DNA from: Coleophora flavipennella
Lineage: Eukaryota; Arthropoda; Insecta; Lepidoptera; Coleophoridae
Reading direction: 5' to 3'
NCBI GenBank assembly: GCA_947284805.1
Contig: OX369286.1
Coordinates: 12,212,372-12,276,371, forward strand
DNA: 64,000 nucleotides
Below the pieces are notes generated by a model, which was not told the DNA's origin, did no database searches, and worked only from the letters and a program-made list of their open reading frames with translations. Below, piece by piece: positions 42,893 through 53,075 of the stretch; the first letter of the stretch is position 1, and the number at the start of each line of letters is the position of its first letter. Made by a program: the position numbers and the translations under genes.

Positions 42893-43382
42893 ATGTGGTT
42901 AGTCAGTGAGCGTCGGGGCCGAGCCGACGGCGGCGACAGCGAGCACGACGAGCCGCGGCCGCTCAGCCAGCGCGGCGCCGCCACGCTGGAGTTCAAGAGC
43001 GCGGCGTGCGCGGGGGGGCCCGACCCGCCCGCGCCGCCTCTCGCCGCGCTGCCGGACCCCCAGCAGTTCAACATCTTCCCGGCGTTCTTCAGCCGACAAC
43101 TCAACTTCACTGGCAGCGGCGGATGTGGGCAAGGGTCGAAGATCATGGAGGAGCTGAGGCCGAACCTCGTTGGCGGGTTGCTCGGAGTGCCAGGCCTGCT
43201 GGACGAGCACCAGCAGGACGCCAAGTACCTAGCGGGGGGCGAGTCCAAGTACACGCCGGACAAGGCGCGCAAGTGTAGCAACGCGTCCTCTTCTTCGGCG
43301 GAGGAGTTTGGTGGACTGTACGCCGCCGAGCACGCCAGCACGCCGCCCGCGCCCATCAGCCGCTCGCTGCAGGACCACACAG
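42893..43382 (+). CDS. First coding exon of an unidentified host gene
   Basis: The frame begins MWLVSERRGRADGGDSEHDE and runs 163 codons plus one base to CACACAG|GTAACG, a good splice donor at 43383; reading on hits a stop at 43412-43414. It carries hydrophilic, Pro/Ala/Ser-rich low-complexity parts with two more ordered blocks: QFNIFPAFFSRQLNFTG (about residues 59-75) and IMEELRPNLVGGLLGVPGLL (about 83-102). A Ser run (NASSSSAEEF) follows. There is no signal peptide or membrane segment. The next exon lies outside the window or was not recognised. The GC-rich setting, sharply different from the AT-rich surroundings, fits a regulated host gene. The composition would suit the N-terminus of a transcriptional regulator, but that is a weak inference. 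A 243-residue antisense frame exists and I take it as a shadow of CpG-rich sequence. Confidence 0.7.
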
Positions 43383-43411
43383 GTAACGCTCGTTGCTTGT
43401 TGATGCTGAAT

Positions 43412-43720
43412 TGAATAGGTCTATTCTCCATTCCACCTACGATCGAAGAGACGTAGGGAGGGTTTCCACCCTACATCTCGTAACTATATTATTCCAATAT
43501 CCGTGTTTCCACCCCTTTGCTTTGTTTTCAATATTTCTCCTAGGTATTCGCACTATGCATTATCACGTTTCCTCATTCATTATGCGGCCAGCAGCGAAGA
43601 AGTAGAATTCCTTGCCTGCGTGATTGTTCAGATTCTTAAAATTTTGGTATATTGAAGGAGAGAGTAAATAGACATTATTTAAATTTGCTTGTAATATTTT
43701 CATAACATATTATTTATTAC
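43412..43720 (+). mobile_element. CR1-like LINE 3' end, degenerate
   Basis: CTCCATTCCACCTACGATCG, CACGTTTCCTCATTCATTAT, GAATTCCTTGCCTGCGTG and GGAGAGAGTAAATAGACATT recur in the same order at 37330-37540. It lies just inside the intron after the exon at 42893. Confidence 0.6.
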
Positions 43721-43729
43721 GCGTATCCT

Positions 43730-43819
43730 TAAGAGCCTGCGCGCACTTGCGATTTTAAGTTGGCCGATAGTTTGATAGGTGTGATGTTTGATCGGTCTGC
43801 AAGTGCGCGCAGGCTCTTA
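43730..43819. mobile_element. Miniature inverted-repeat element, about 86 bp with perfect TIRs
   Basis: AGAGCCTGCGCGCACTTGC (43732-43750) and GCAAGTGCGCGCAGGCTCT (43799-43817) are perfect reverse complements. TA flanks both sides. The 48-bp loop holds a weaker inner pair around GGCCGAT and GATCGGTC. The TA duplication suggests a Tc1/mariner-like or other TA-targeting mover. Confidence 0.75.
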
Positions 43820-45252
43820 TAGTCTGTGTGTAGGTAGGTAGCATCCTCGCTGCTTCATCACTTCCCTTTAGGTGAGACATGAAGCAAAATACCAGAAAAG
43901 TTAAGAGTTGCCAGCTCCTGATTATGTTTTTGAAAATTTTAAAAGATTAAATAAAAGATATGGGATAAAAATAAAGGAAAAAAAAATTAATTCTAGATTT
44001 CAAATTAGAGGACGAGACCCATTTTCTGGTCTGAAATAGGGGACGTTTAAAATAAAGAACATCTGGAAACCTTTGGTAAGATGCAGACAAAAAGGTAGCT
44101 TAGGTACACGCTGTAATCAAGTTCCAAATCTAGGTAGATTTGTGTAGATAGGTGTAATAATCTTTTGTATACCAGCACCAGTAACAATGGGTATGTTTCG
44201 TGTCTTTAAAAACTAAATAGTGTTTTCATCATCATAAAGTTGCAATTAACAGTTAAAACGTTTGCTCTTAGTGTAATAACGTACCACGGAACAGACAAGG
44301 TATGAGTGTGTGACTGCGTATGACCATCATCACATCAGCTAAAAGACATCCAAGGAGTTGGGGGGGTTATGACGTAATCGCCACTCCTGTCAGGCGGGTT
44401 TGGAACAGAGCGCGGAAAGGACCTTTAGTCGTCTCATATGGGCACCCACGGGAAGAGATGGGATGGCCCTATTCTAAGCCGGCATATAAAATATCATGCC
44501 AAATATTAGTTATATCAGTTATTTTCGCGTGATGAAGCAATTTATAAATCCATTTTTAAGATATTCCTTTGAGAACTCTTGGCTTTTCGGAAATAAAAAT
44601 TGTGTATATTAGATGTGACTCAGGAATACAAGGTACCATCGTACAAAGTTTCAGTCAAACTGGTTCAGCCGTTTTTGTTTTTAAAAAGTACAGAGACAGT
44701 TACAGTTTTATTGTATGTATAGATAAAAATTGTCCCGTTTAGAGGGGGTACAAAGCATAATTCACATTTTTGAAATGATTTATCTAAATCATATTTAGAC
44801 TACAAAATATTTTAATAAAACAAAAATAATACACTAACTGACTGAGAGCTAATTATTTAAACATAAGACCTAAAAAATTTAAACCTTTGAAGGTGAACAA
44901 GGGATACTCCTAAAAATTTTTGTTTTAAGTTTTCCATTTCACTTTTTCAATAAAACCTCATTTTTTGCGGCGGCCGCCCGCTGTGTTTTCTAAGCGGGAG
45001 GCAAGTGAAAATTCGTGCGAGAGAGAGGAAGACATACGTTTTGCTTTATACGCCCTCTTAACACCTTTTGAACCCGAATGAATAAATGAAATAAACTAAG
45101 CCGTGAATTTATAAACTGTTATAAATGAGGTACTCTCAGATTTTAATCTTTTCATGTACAGAAAATAATCGTAACAGAATATTTGAGCAAAAATAATCTA
45201 ACTCATATGTTCGGGTTTCAGAAAATATATTTATAAGTAGGTAATTAATTGT
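43820..45252. other. Intronic or intergenic spacer
   Basis: 44325-44490 contains the dispersed repeat with TTTAGTCGTCTCATATGGGC and GGGAAGAGATGGGATGGCC, related to 32985-33105. The rest shows no gene. Confidence 0.5.
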
Positions 45253-45475
45253 ACAATGTACCAATGAGTTTTTTAAAAACTTACTTACCGATTGCTTTTA
45301 CGGTGAAGGAAAACATCGTGAGGAAACCTGCACACGCCTGCGAAGAAACTCGAAGGTTGTGTGTGAAGTCGACCAACCCGCACTGGGCCCGCGTGGTCGA
45401 CTAAGGCCTAATCGCCCTGATTCAGGGTAGGCTCGAGCCCCTCGGTGGGGACGTATATGAGCTGATATAATAATA
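45253..45475 (+). mobile_element. SINE family B (alternative-head subfamily), 5' truncated
   Basis: Starts at CAATGTACCAATGAGTTTTT, the segment after the tRNA head in the 41514 copy, then GGTGAAGGAAAACATCGTGA to GAGCTGATATAATAATAATA. Head absent. Confidence 0.85.
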
Positions 45476-45484
45476 ATAAATAAT

Positions 45485-45600
45485 TAATTATACAAGGTGT
45501 AGCAAAATTGGTGTAGGTCCCGTTGACTGGGGCTTCTACTCATCATACTGAACAGCTTTTGTTCTATGGGTTTGCTGAAATTGCAAAAAAAACTAATTTA
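45485..45600 (+). repeat. MITE-like end (AAGGTGTAGCAAAATTGGTG)
   Basis: ATTGGTGTAGGTCCCGTTGA and CTACTCATCATACTGAACAG match the ends of the 7446-7709 element in order and spacing. Single arm only. Confidence 0.6.
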
Positions 45601-45899
45601 ATTTGCGACCTCGACGCGCCCCTAATCGCGTCTAAGATATAAATTAAGCCTTGTCACAGGGTTAGAATTTAATAAAAGTAGTATAATAACCACCAGAAAA
45701 CTTATTATACTACATTATAATCGAAGCTGAATACATAAATTGAGGTATAAAACAGATTGATATTAGAAAATAATAAAATGAGTGAGTGAGGTCAAAAAAA
45801 AGTAATACCAGATAGTATAAAAATCTAAATTTAAAAAAACTATCTTAAAAACGAATTAAAAGGGAGAAAATATAAAACAGATCGAATATAATACATAAA

Positions 45900-46370
45900 A
45901 AAGTAAGAGTGACACTGGTTATATCAAAATAAAAAAAACAAAATGGCGGATTTTTGGCGCCAAATTTAAATGTTTGGCTTGCTCTGTCGCCTACACGGCT
46001 AAATGGATTTTAACTTCAGAGCTGTCGTCAGATTCGTATTTACAGTGAGAGTGACACTGGGTATATCAAAATTTTTAAAAAAAACAAAATGGTGGATATT
46101 TGGCGCCAAATTAAAATGTTTGGCACGTTTTGCATCCTGAACGGCTCGATGGATTTTAGCTTGAGGGGTGTCGTTAGATACCTACGTATTTACTGTGAGA
46201 GTGGCACTGGGTATATTAAAATAAAAAAAAACCAAATGGCGAATTTTTGACGCCAAATTCCAATTAATGTTTGGCTCGCTTTGTAGCCTAAACGGCTTGA
46301 TGGATTTGAGCTTCAAAGGTGTCGTTAGATTCGTATTAATTGTGAAAGTGACAGCGGGTATAAATTTTAA
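45900..46370 (+). repeat. Tandem repeat, about 145-bp unit
   Basis: AGAGTGACACTGG...TATAT recurs at about 45911, 46051, 46201 and 46348. Each time CAAATGGCG or CAAAATGG, GGCGCCAAATT and ATGGATTTTAGCTT-like blocks follow. It ends just before the helicase remnant, so it may be part of the same mobile element. Confidence 0.75.
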
Positions 46371-46459
46371 ATCAGAACACAACAAAAGCTAGGATAACCT
46401 CCACGCGATGAAAGCGGTAACAGTTTAACTGGCTAAAATACCCATAATTAAATATCAAA

Positions 46460-46666
46460 AATGTTAACCATGGTCTAGTAAATGACGCTATGGGCGTTAT
46501 CAGAAAATTTGAGTGGCCCGCTCTTCGCAGGGACCAAATGGAAACCGGAGAATTACCGAAGGCAGTATTTGTTGAGTTCAACGACCGCACAATAAAAAAT
46601 AATCAATCAGGAGCTGGTGCATGGATTGAATACTGTACGATTGATTTTGACGCACTTCGAGGATAA
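46460..46666 (+). pseudogene. PIF1/Helitron-type helicase C-terminal remnant
   Basis: The frame reads NVNHGLVNDAMGVIRKFEWP, then ELPKAVFVEFNDRTIKN, then GAGAWIEYCTIDFDAL and a TAA. PIF1-family helicases, including those of Helitrons, carry NxxxGLVNGxxGxV followed by PxxVxVxFD near the C-terminus; both are visible in order and correct spacing. The ATPase (Walker) motifs are missing upstream, where the 145-bp repeat lies. No start Met is expected. It supports a former autonomous Helitron in the lineage. Confidence 0.65.
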
Positions 46667-46969
46667 GGAAAAATTTAACGCAGGATGTTGCCCTTAATCC
46701 TGAGTTGGGCTGTAACTGTCCACAAACTTCAGGATACTACACTCGATCGGGCGGTTGTGGACCTCGGCTCACATATATTTGCTAAAGGTCAAGCATTTAG
46801 TTCTTAGTCGAGTTTAAACATTAGTTGGATTGGCCCTCAGTACGCTTGATCCTAAAAAAAATTTTGAATCGGCCACACGATCAGAACTCTTTAATAGAGC
46901 TTCAACGTTTACGAGAATATTATTATATCAACTGACATGTTAATAATCTGCGTAATCTTAATCTATTGC

Positions 46970-47065
46970 GTTGGGGAATCTTGGTAAGCCCGCTTCCACC
47001 TTTGGCATCATCGTCACTTACCATCAGGTGAGATAATGCCAAGGGCTCACGAATTGTGATTAAAT
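46970..47065 (+). mobile_element. SINE family A, 3' tail
   Basis: GCGTTGGGGAATCTTGGTAA, CGTCACTTACCATCAGGTGA, then AATTGTGATTAAATATATA. The LTR element was inserted five bases after its end. Confidence 0.8.
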
Positions 47066-47070
47066 ATATA

Positions 47071-47598
47071 TGTCGGAGGGTCATTGAAAACGCGACCAAT
47101 ACCAGCTCGAGATAAGTTTACATAGTTACACTTTGTTTGGATCAAACGTCAGGTATTAGTACCTGGGTGAAACCGGTGGTGGCGTGACGATCGCTTGTAC
47201 TCGTGAGACGATCGTTTGTGGTAGCAAAGATGATGTATTAACGGAAGGCTGTTTGTGCTGCCACACTGAGTTGAGAATTTATTAGATCTGTGGAGAAGCC
47301 AGATTAGCTGGACGTCAGTCTCGGAGCAGACACTTTTTGACGGAGCGTCGAGCAGAACACAAGTAGTGGTGATCTGTGAGCAAAAACGGACGTGTCACGC
47401 CATCGCTGTGATCACCGCGTTTGCATCCATTGTTATCCAAGGCATCCTGTACAATTTCGATTACCAAATGATCAAGACTATTGAAGAAGGACCTCTGTGA
47501 TATAGCTGCATTGTTATTTCGACGCCCAATACCGAAATAGTTAAGGACGTGAACCACCAGGCCATCCATAACCTAACCTCCACCCTAACCCCTCGACA
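47071..47598 (+). mobile_element. 5' LTR of a Ty3/Gypsy-type retrotransposon
   Basis: Starts TGTCGGAGGGTCATTGAAAA and ends CCCTAACCCCTCGACA; 528 bp with a short inverted repeat at the ends. TATA precedes it. Nearly identical to 51638-52141, with only a few substitutions and small indels seen. It has the same family as the solo LTR at 9446-9975. Confidence 0.9.
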
Positions 47599-47659
47599 TC
47601 AGAAGTTGGATAGTTCCCTGCGCTCGCAACAAGTGGACAACGACGGGAAAATGTGAAAA

Positions 47660-47872
47660 TTGATGATGGAGCAGCGAAATAAAAACCACTGGCAACAATT
47701 CTTCGTGCTACAGAACCAGAACATGCTGCGATTGATTGAGGTTATGCAAGCACCATCGACTACATCTGCTGCAATCATATTGCCAGCATTCAACCGGAAT
47801 ATACCGGAAGCTAATCTACGTGCACGGCGCTCAACTGTCGATATCTCCCTTACGGAACGACCATTGGAATGA
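47660..47872 (+). pseudogene. gag-like N-terminal remnant
   Basis: The frame starts MMMEQRNKNHWQQFF and later reads IILPAFNRNIPEANLRARRS then TVDISLTERPLE before a TGA. The LPxFxPxxPEADxRAW-TVD pattern is familiar from the capsid start of insect Ty3/Gypsy elements. The expected Trp after ARA is changed and the frame stops early. About 60 bp lie between the 5' LTR and this ATG. After the stop, sequence to about 47975 remains open in another frame but no longer resembles gag. Confidence 0.65.
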
Positions 47873-47975
47873 GGTGACAGCGTGGGCTGTGCTGGCAGCA
47901 GCGGAGATGCACGCGAGCGGCGCGTGCGGCTTCTGCGAAGTGCGTGATGTACGCGGTGTTACGAAAATCCGGTGA

Positions 47976-50085
47976 GTCGTACCCCTTTTGTTTTGATGGT
48001 GGTAGTAGTACGTGCGTAGTACTATTACCTAATCTGTAGTGGTGCCTACTGTTCTCTCGTTAAAGAAAGTTTCGTGTATAGACTTTCGGGAGTGTGTTCA
48101 ATACTAACGCACTATTGACTTTTGTAGGCAACTCTTAAGTTTACTGTACAGAACAAATATCGAGTGAGGGTAATATTGACGGGCATTGTTCAGAATGGTC
48201 ATATCTTGTTATGCCAGACGAGTACGAACGATATTATGATCGATTCAGATATTTTAAATCTAGGATTGACGGTATTCTTAAACGAGTCTGTCAATAACAA
48301 AACAGCTTGACTGTCGGTAAGGATGCGAATATAGTAGTTAGTCCTTTACCCTTCTAGTAGTGATTGCATTAGCAGCTAAAATGATGCCTTGTGGAAAGTA
48401 CTCTTTCACATGCTTTCGGATTTTTACTTGTGACACAACGTCGTGATTGAACGGAAGATTTAAAAAGAGGACTCATTGTAAATATGACGATTCATTTAGT
48501 TATCTAGAGTTTCGGTTATACAAATTTAAACCAGAATTGAAAGTATTGAAACCCTTTAAGCTTTCATAATATTAAGACTGACATTTTTACATGGAGTAAA
48601 AAAAAAACCTTTATTAGCTTTCGTAGTATTGGGACTGATATTCTCATTGATCATAGGCCAAAGTTGTTGCCTATTTTTAATAGCTTTCGTGATGAATTTG
48701 TCGAGGGCATCCTTAATGCCCCGCTATCGTATAGACCCTATGTAGGTAGATGAGTTTCGGGGACCCCAATAAAATATTTTGTTTACCAATTGTAAAAAAA
48801 AAAAAAAAAAAAAAGAATAATAACAGGGTAGTATGCGGAGTGCAGTGATGAACGTCTTACGGCTGATGTGATGATGATACAGGATTCATGGGCTGGAGGC
48901 TGCGAATGTCATAAGCCCCGAAGCTTTCCCTTTTTGACGGCCTTATCATGCTGGTAAAGAAAAAGGATAGCATAGAACGCAAGTGTTGATAACCGTGGAA
49001 AAAAAAAATGATAACAACATGCCTGAACGGAAATTGCTTCCTCTGATAGCTTGGAACATCGATTGACTTCATAGGTGGTCACTATTTAACCACGTCAGGC
49101 ATAGCTAGTGGTTACATCAGGTGCATTCTTTACCTATTAAATCGAAATGACTGATTTTGTAACCTCTGTTCAAATACGTCCACGTGTCATTCGATCTACG
49201 TAATGCCCCCTTGTATTTGAACTTACGTTCATAAACGCTTTAGGCGCGTGGCAACGGTCAGGTGAATCTTAGCACGTAAACGTTGGTACTCTTAGTTAAG
49301 TGTCCTTTAAAGTATGCTCACTTCCTTCGAGTATAGTAATGAGATTTCAATGTTACAAGTCCTTCCATGATGATCATTTGGCAGCAACCAAACTGTTGGG
49401 TTAACCGAGTTACGAAGTACAGCCTCCTGGAGTTGCTTCTAGGTACGAGTAAAGTAGCCTAACCTCTAAATGTCATGTTTGTCGATTACACACACAGGCT
49501 GTAATTTTATCTAAGTGAAGCACGACAACATACTAGTGATAATACGGAGAGTAACGCATCCTATTACAGGAGTTGTTAATCAGCTTGCTGCTGATGTGAT
49601 AATAGACATGGGCCTCCCCCATGTTGGAGCGGTTTCACCAATTGTAAAAAAAAAAAAAAAAAAAAAAAAAACGCTACGCTTGGCGGGCTGTTTGGCGGTA
49701 CATTATGAGCGTGAAGGACGATGTTGCTTGTCCTCAAATTTTTAGTCCCTTAGTCACTTCTTGTGAAACCCTTGGGAAGAGATGGGGTGGTGTATTGCTC
49801 TGAGGCAGCGCCACTGGCTGATTTCTAGACAAAAGCTTAGTTTCACAAGTTACCTAACTTTGTGTTGTTACAAATGGAGAAGCGTTACCTACCACTTTAG
49901 ATATCAAATACCGTCAGTTATTGAGGACAGACTACGTTAAATGCCCGATAGTGACAGTATTATTGACTTGGACAGAATTGATGATGGAGAGACTGAACCT
50001 CGACCATCTACTAGTGCAGATTAAGGACTTTTGTACTTGACCGTGATTTTAACGTTCACTAGTTTGTATTTTGAACCTTAGACGT
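47976..50085. other. Interior of the LTR element, no recognisable pol
   Basis: No protease, RT or RNase H motif found in any frame. Notable pieces: an A-run of about 21 at 48791; an RTE-like tail GGCTGATGTGATGATGATAC at 48860; an A-run of about 24 at 49648; GGGAAGAGATGGGGTGG at 49774. At 49939-50022 a short frame MPDSDSIIDLDRIDDGETEP continues to a TAA and looks coding, perhaps the tail of a lost protein. Confidence 0.5.
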
Positions 50086-50279
50086 AAACAATTTTTCGCA
50101 ACTGGATGCCAATAGCCTCAGCCATTCGTAGACGTAGGCGTAAAACACCGAGTTGATTTTCTCGTTGCTGTGCGGCCACAACTGTGTGTGGCGTGCGTTT
50201 GGCTCGCAGGCGTATCACCGGGGAGGTGATGTTGGCAATGACCAGAAAGAGGTGATGTTTGAGATCGCCGCATGGAAGC

Positions 50280-50460
50280 GATAGTGTGGTTGGACACCGG
50301 AGGGAGGTGGTCCAAGAGTCGCCAGGTAGGGTGACTGTGTGTTTGGGCGGGCACCGGATGGAGGTGTCTGAGAGTCGCCAGGTTGGGTGACTGTTGTTTG
50401 TTTGGGCACCGGATGGAGGTGGCCCAGAGTTGCCAAGATGGGTGACTGTTGTGGTGATAC
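50280..50460. repeat. Tandem repeat of about 60-70 bp inside the LTR element
   Basis: Three units share GCACCGGATGGAGGTG and GAGTCGCCAGGTTGGGTGAC-like blocks. The last unit runs into the first codons of the integrase remnant. Confidence 0.75.
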
Positions 50461-50676
50461 AAAATGAGGAGCGTAACCAAACCAAGTTAGATCCCAAATA
50501 CCGAGGGCCGTTCAGAGTCGTAGAGGTCTTAGAAGGTGACAGATACAAATTACAAGCTTTGAATTTGAGACGAAGTTACAAGTATGCCCATGACCGTTTA
50601 CGTAGTATGTCCGAAGGTTATTTGCCTCCGGATGTTGACGATGAATCTGGTGCAGAGGCGTCTACCTTTCAATGTT
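50440..50676 (+). pseudogene. Integrase C-terminal remnant (Ty3/Gypsy pol end)
   Basis: The frame reads TVVVIQNEERNQTKLDPKYR, then GPFRVVEVLEGDRYKLQAL, then RRSYKYAHDRLRSM. The KxDPKYRGPFxV...L.DRYxL block is the conserved C-terminal (GPY/F-type) region of Ty3/Gypsy integrases; the YAHDRLR ending is common in insect copies. It acts in binding and inserting element DNA into chromosomes. The catalytic core (HHCC and DDE) is not present upstream. It ends with a TAA at about 50676. Confidence 0.8.
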
Positions 50677-50929
50677 AATTGTATTGACAGATCGTAACTC
50701 AATCAATTGTATACAGTTGTAATTTTTTTCTTTATCGTTTATTTTTGTGTGTAGTACTGAAGTATTCCAACATGTTTCGGCGGTAAATGAAGAGTGCTGA
50801 ATGGCGCTATATGTTTGCATGAATTGGCTGCTGCTTGTTTTGTCAGACTCGTTCTGTCATGATGTGTAGCAGGTACATTCGTGTTTTTGTAAAAAAGAAG
50901 TATCCCGTTTACCGGCTGAAACTGTTGAT

Positions 50930-51250
50930 GGTATTCCGTCGCCTGTATTGGTGATGATGGTGTTCCATTGCCTAGATTGGTGATGATGGTATTCCGTCGC
51001 CTGTATTGGTGATGATGGTGTTCCATTGCCTAGATTGGTGATGATGGTGTTCCATTGCCTAGATTGGTGATGATGGTGTTCCATTGCCTAGATTGGTGAT
51101 GATGGTGTTCCACTGCCTAGATTGGTGGTGATGGTGTTCCGTCACCTGGACTGGTGATGATGACTGATTGGTATTCCGTCGCTTGGCGTTAGTGATGATG
51201 ATTCTTTGTGGTGTCCCGCCACCCGGATGTGGTGATGTTTAGTTCTGGTG
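50930..51250. repeat. Tandem array, 29-bp unit
   Basis: Units share GATTGGTGATGATGGTGTTC then CATTGCCTA; variants have CCGTCGCCTGT. About nine units. 29 is not a multiple of three, so antisense frames cycle and give His/Thr/Asn-rich peptides without meaning. Confidence 0.85.
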
Positions 51251-51637
51251 TTCCGTCGCTTGTGATTTGCGATGATGATTATGTTCCGTTCTATGTGCCC
51301 CTAAAAGTTGTAAATGGTTGTAAGGTTTCAAGCCTTGCAGCTGTGATTTACCTTGGAGACCTAAACTGATTTGAGATTGTTTGAGTTACGATGCTAATGC
51401 TGAGGTTTATTTAGTTTACGAGAGTGAAATTATTTGGTTTTTTGAGGCTGTTAAAATGTGTTGTTACCATGATTGTAGTCTTGAATTAAAGCTTCACATT
51501 ATTAGCGTTGCTTTTATTCCTTGAGCTGTGGACCTTCCTAATGAAGGTCAGGATTGGCCGAACGAAATGGAATCTACTGGCTACCCTTTTCTTTTTCAGG
51601 TTAGTCACCCGAGGACGTGTGACTCGCAGGATGGCCG

Positions 51638-52141
51638 TGTCGGAGGGTCATTGAAAACGCGACCAATACCAGCTCGAGATAAGTTTACATAGTTACACTT
51701 TGTTTGGATCAAACGTCAGGTATTAGTACCTGGGTGAAACCGGTGGTGGCGTGACGATCGCTTGTACTCGTGAGACGATCGTTTGTGGTAGCAAAAATGA
51801 TGTATTAACGGAAGGCTGTTTGTGCTGCCACACTGAGTTGAGAATTTATTAGATCTGTGGAGAAGCCAGATTAGCTGGACGTCAGTCTCGGAGCAGACAC
51901 TTTTTGACGGAGCGTCGAGCAGAACACAAGTAGTGGTGATCTGTGAGCAAAATGGACGTGTCACGCCATCGCTGTGATCACCGCGTTTGCATCCATTGTT
52001 ATCCAAGGCATCCTGTACAATTTCGATTACCAAATGATCAAGACTATTGAAGAAGGACCTCTGTGATATAGCTGCATTGTTATTTCGACGCCCAATACCT
52101 ACGTTAAGGACGTGAACCACGAGGCCAACCATAACCTAACC
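51638..52141 (+). mobile_element. 3' LTR of the Ty3/Gypsy-type element, end truncated
   Basis: Starts TGTCGGAGGGTCATTGAAAA after GGATGGCCG. Agreement with the 5' LTR stops after CATAACCTAACC. An antisense frame of 138 residues is open at 51716-52132. Confidence 0.85.
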
Positions 52142-52159
52142 ACTCACTTCCTTCTAGAT

Positions 52160-52230
52160 ATCATTCATCATTACAGCTCATATACGTCCCCACCGAGGGG
52201 CTCGAGCCTACCCTGAATCAGGGCGATTAT
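52160..52230 (-). mobile_element. SINE family B, 3' fragment
   Basis: TTACAGCTCATATACGTCCC, CCGAGGGGCTCGAGCCTACC; it then breaks into a TA microsatellite. Confidence 0.8.
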
Positions 52231-52611
52231 TATATATATATATATATATACAGGGTGCTTGGGAGATAGTGCAAAAAACTGAAATGGGAGCCAGAGGTGG
52301 TCATTTAAAATAGATTTGACTTAATACACTTGTAGCCTAAGTCTCACAGTTTTCGAGATATTCGCTTTTCAATTTTCAGATTTTGTATGAAAAACGCATT
52401 TGATTTCGTGATTTTCCAAAAAAAGTAATACTACAGTTGAAGTGCAAAATACGGTAAAAATTTTATCAGATTTTCAACAGAGTTAAAAAGTTAAAAAAAA
52501 ACAATTGAGTTGCCACAAAAAACTATGATTGTTGTCATAAGGGTGCCTCGAATCCCATACTAATTTTACAACAATTTTCTATAGAAAAAATAAAGTTAGA
52601 CCACGCGCAAA

Positions 52612-52669
<58 letters not shown>

Positions 52670-52670
52670 A
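52230..52670. repeat. TA microsatellites bounding a CAGGGTGCTT segment
   Basis: (TA)n at 52230-52250 and 52613-52666. Between them ACAGGGTGCTTGGGAGATAG begins a non-coding segment with a GTTTTCGAGATATTCGC block, perhaps one end of a CAGGGTG-type DNA element. Confidence 0.6.
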
Positions 52671-52841
52671 GATTTAAAAGTTACGTCAGTAGTGACCACA
52701 CCTGTATTTATTCTCAACGACAGAAATGGAATGGAATAACAAGTACCTTTTGAATCGGAGGAGCTCCTCAGTTACAGGTTGCTACGTGCTTCGACCAAAC
52801 ATAACTGGGCCGGCCCTATCCATACATTCATCTCATAAGAA

Positions 52842-52912
52842 ATTATTCAAATAAAACTACACACTTACACCGATACAGGTGTGAGTGTGTATTTGTGTGT
52901 AGTTTTATTTAA
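52842..52912. repeat. Short hairpin
   Basis: AAATAAAACTACACA and TGTGTAGTTTTATTT are perfect reverse complements around a CACTTACACCGATACAGGTG loop region. Possibly a minimal MITE. Confidence 0.65.
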
Positions 52913-53075
52913 GACTGATTTACATAAACAATGACAAAGATAGAGAGATGTACTTGAACTGTAGCACGAATGAGATAGCAAAGTTAACCCTCTTCGACCT
53001 TCAACCGATTTCGGGAATACTGATTGACTAAGGCAAAATGAGCGACTTCGCTCATTCTGTGGTCATCGAACCGTT

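Larger units (their letters stand above)
47071..52141 (+). mobile_element. Decayed Ty3/Gypsy-type LTR retrotransposon
   Basis: Two LTRs in the same orientation are 4.57 kb apart. Just inside the 5' LTR is the start of a gag-like frame; near the 3' side is an integrase C-terminus. Protease, reverse transcriptase and RNase H could not be found between them, so the interior is largely deleted or replaced. It contains A-runs at 48791-48811 and 49648-49671, an RTE tail at 48838-48877, and two tandem repeats. The segment before the 3' LTR ends CGCAGGATGGCCG. The 3' LTR lacks its last ~20 bases. The element cannot move by itself. Confidence 0.85.

Noticed and set aside
42700..43431. 243-residue minus-strand frame
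   Set aside because: It lies antisense to the better supported exon at 42893-43382 and arises from CpG-rich sequence with few stop codons. It has no recognisable domain.
50078..51084. Several minus-strand Pro/His/Thr-rich frames (73-156 residues)
   Set aside because: They run across the two tandem arrays of the Gypsy interior and opposite the integrase remnant. Composition reflects the repeat.
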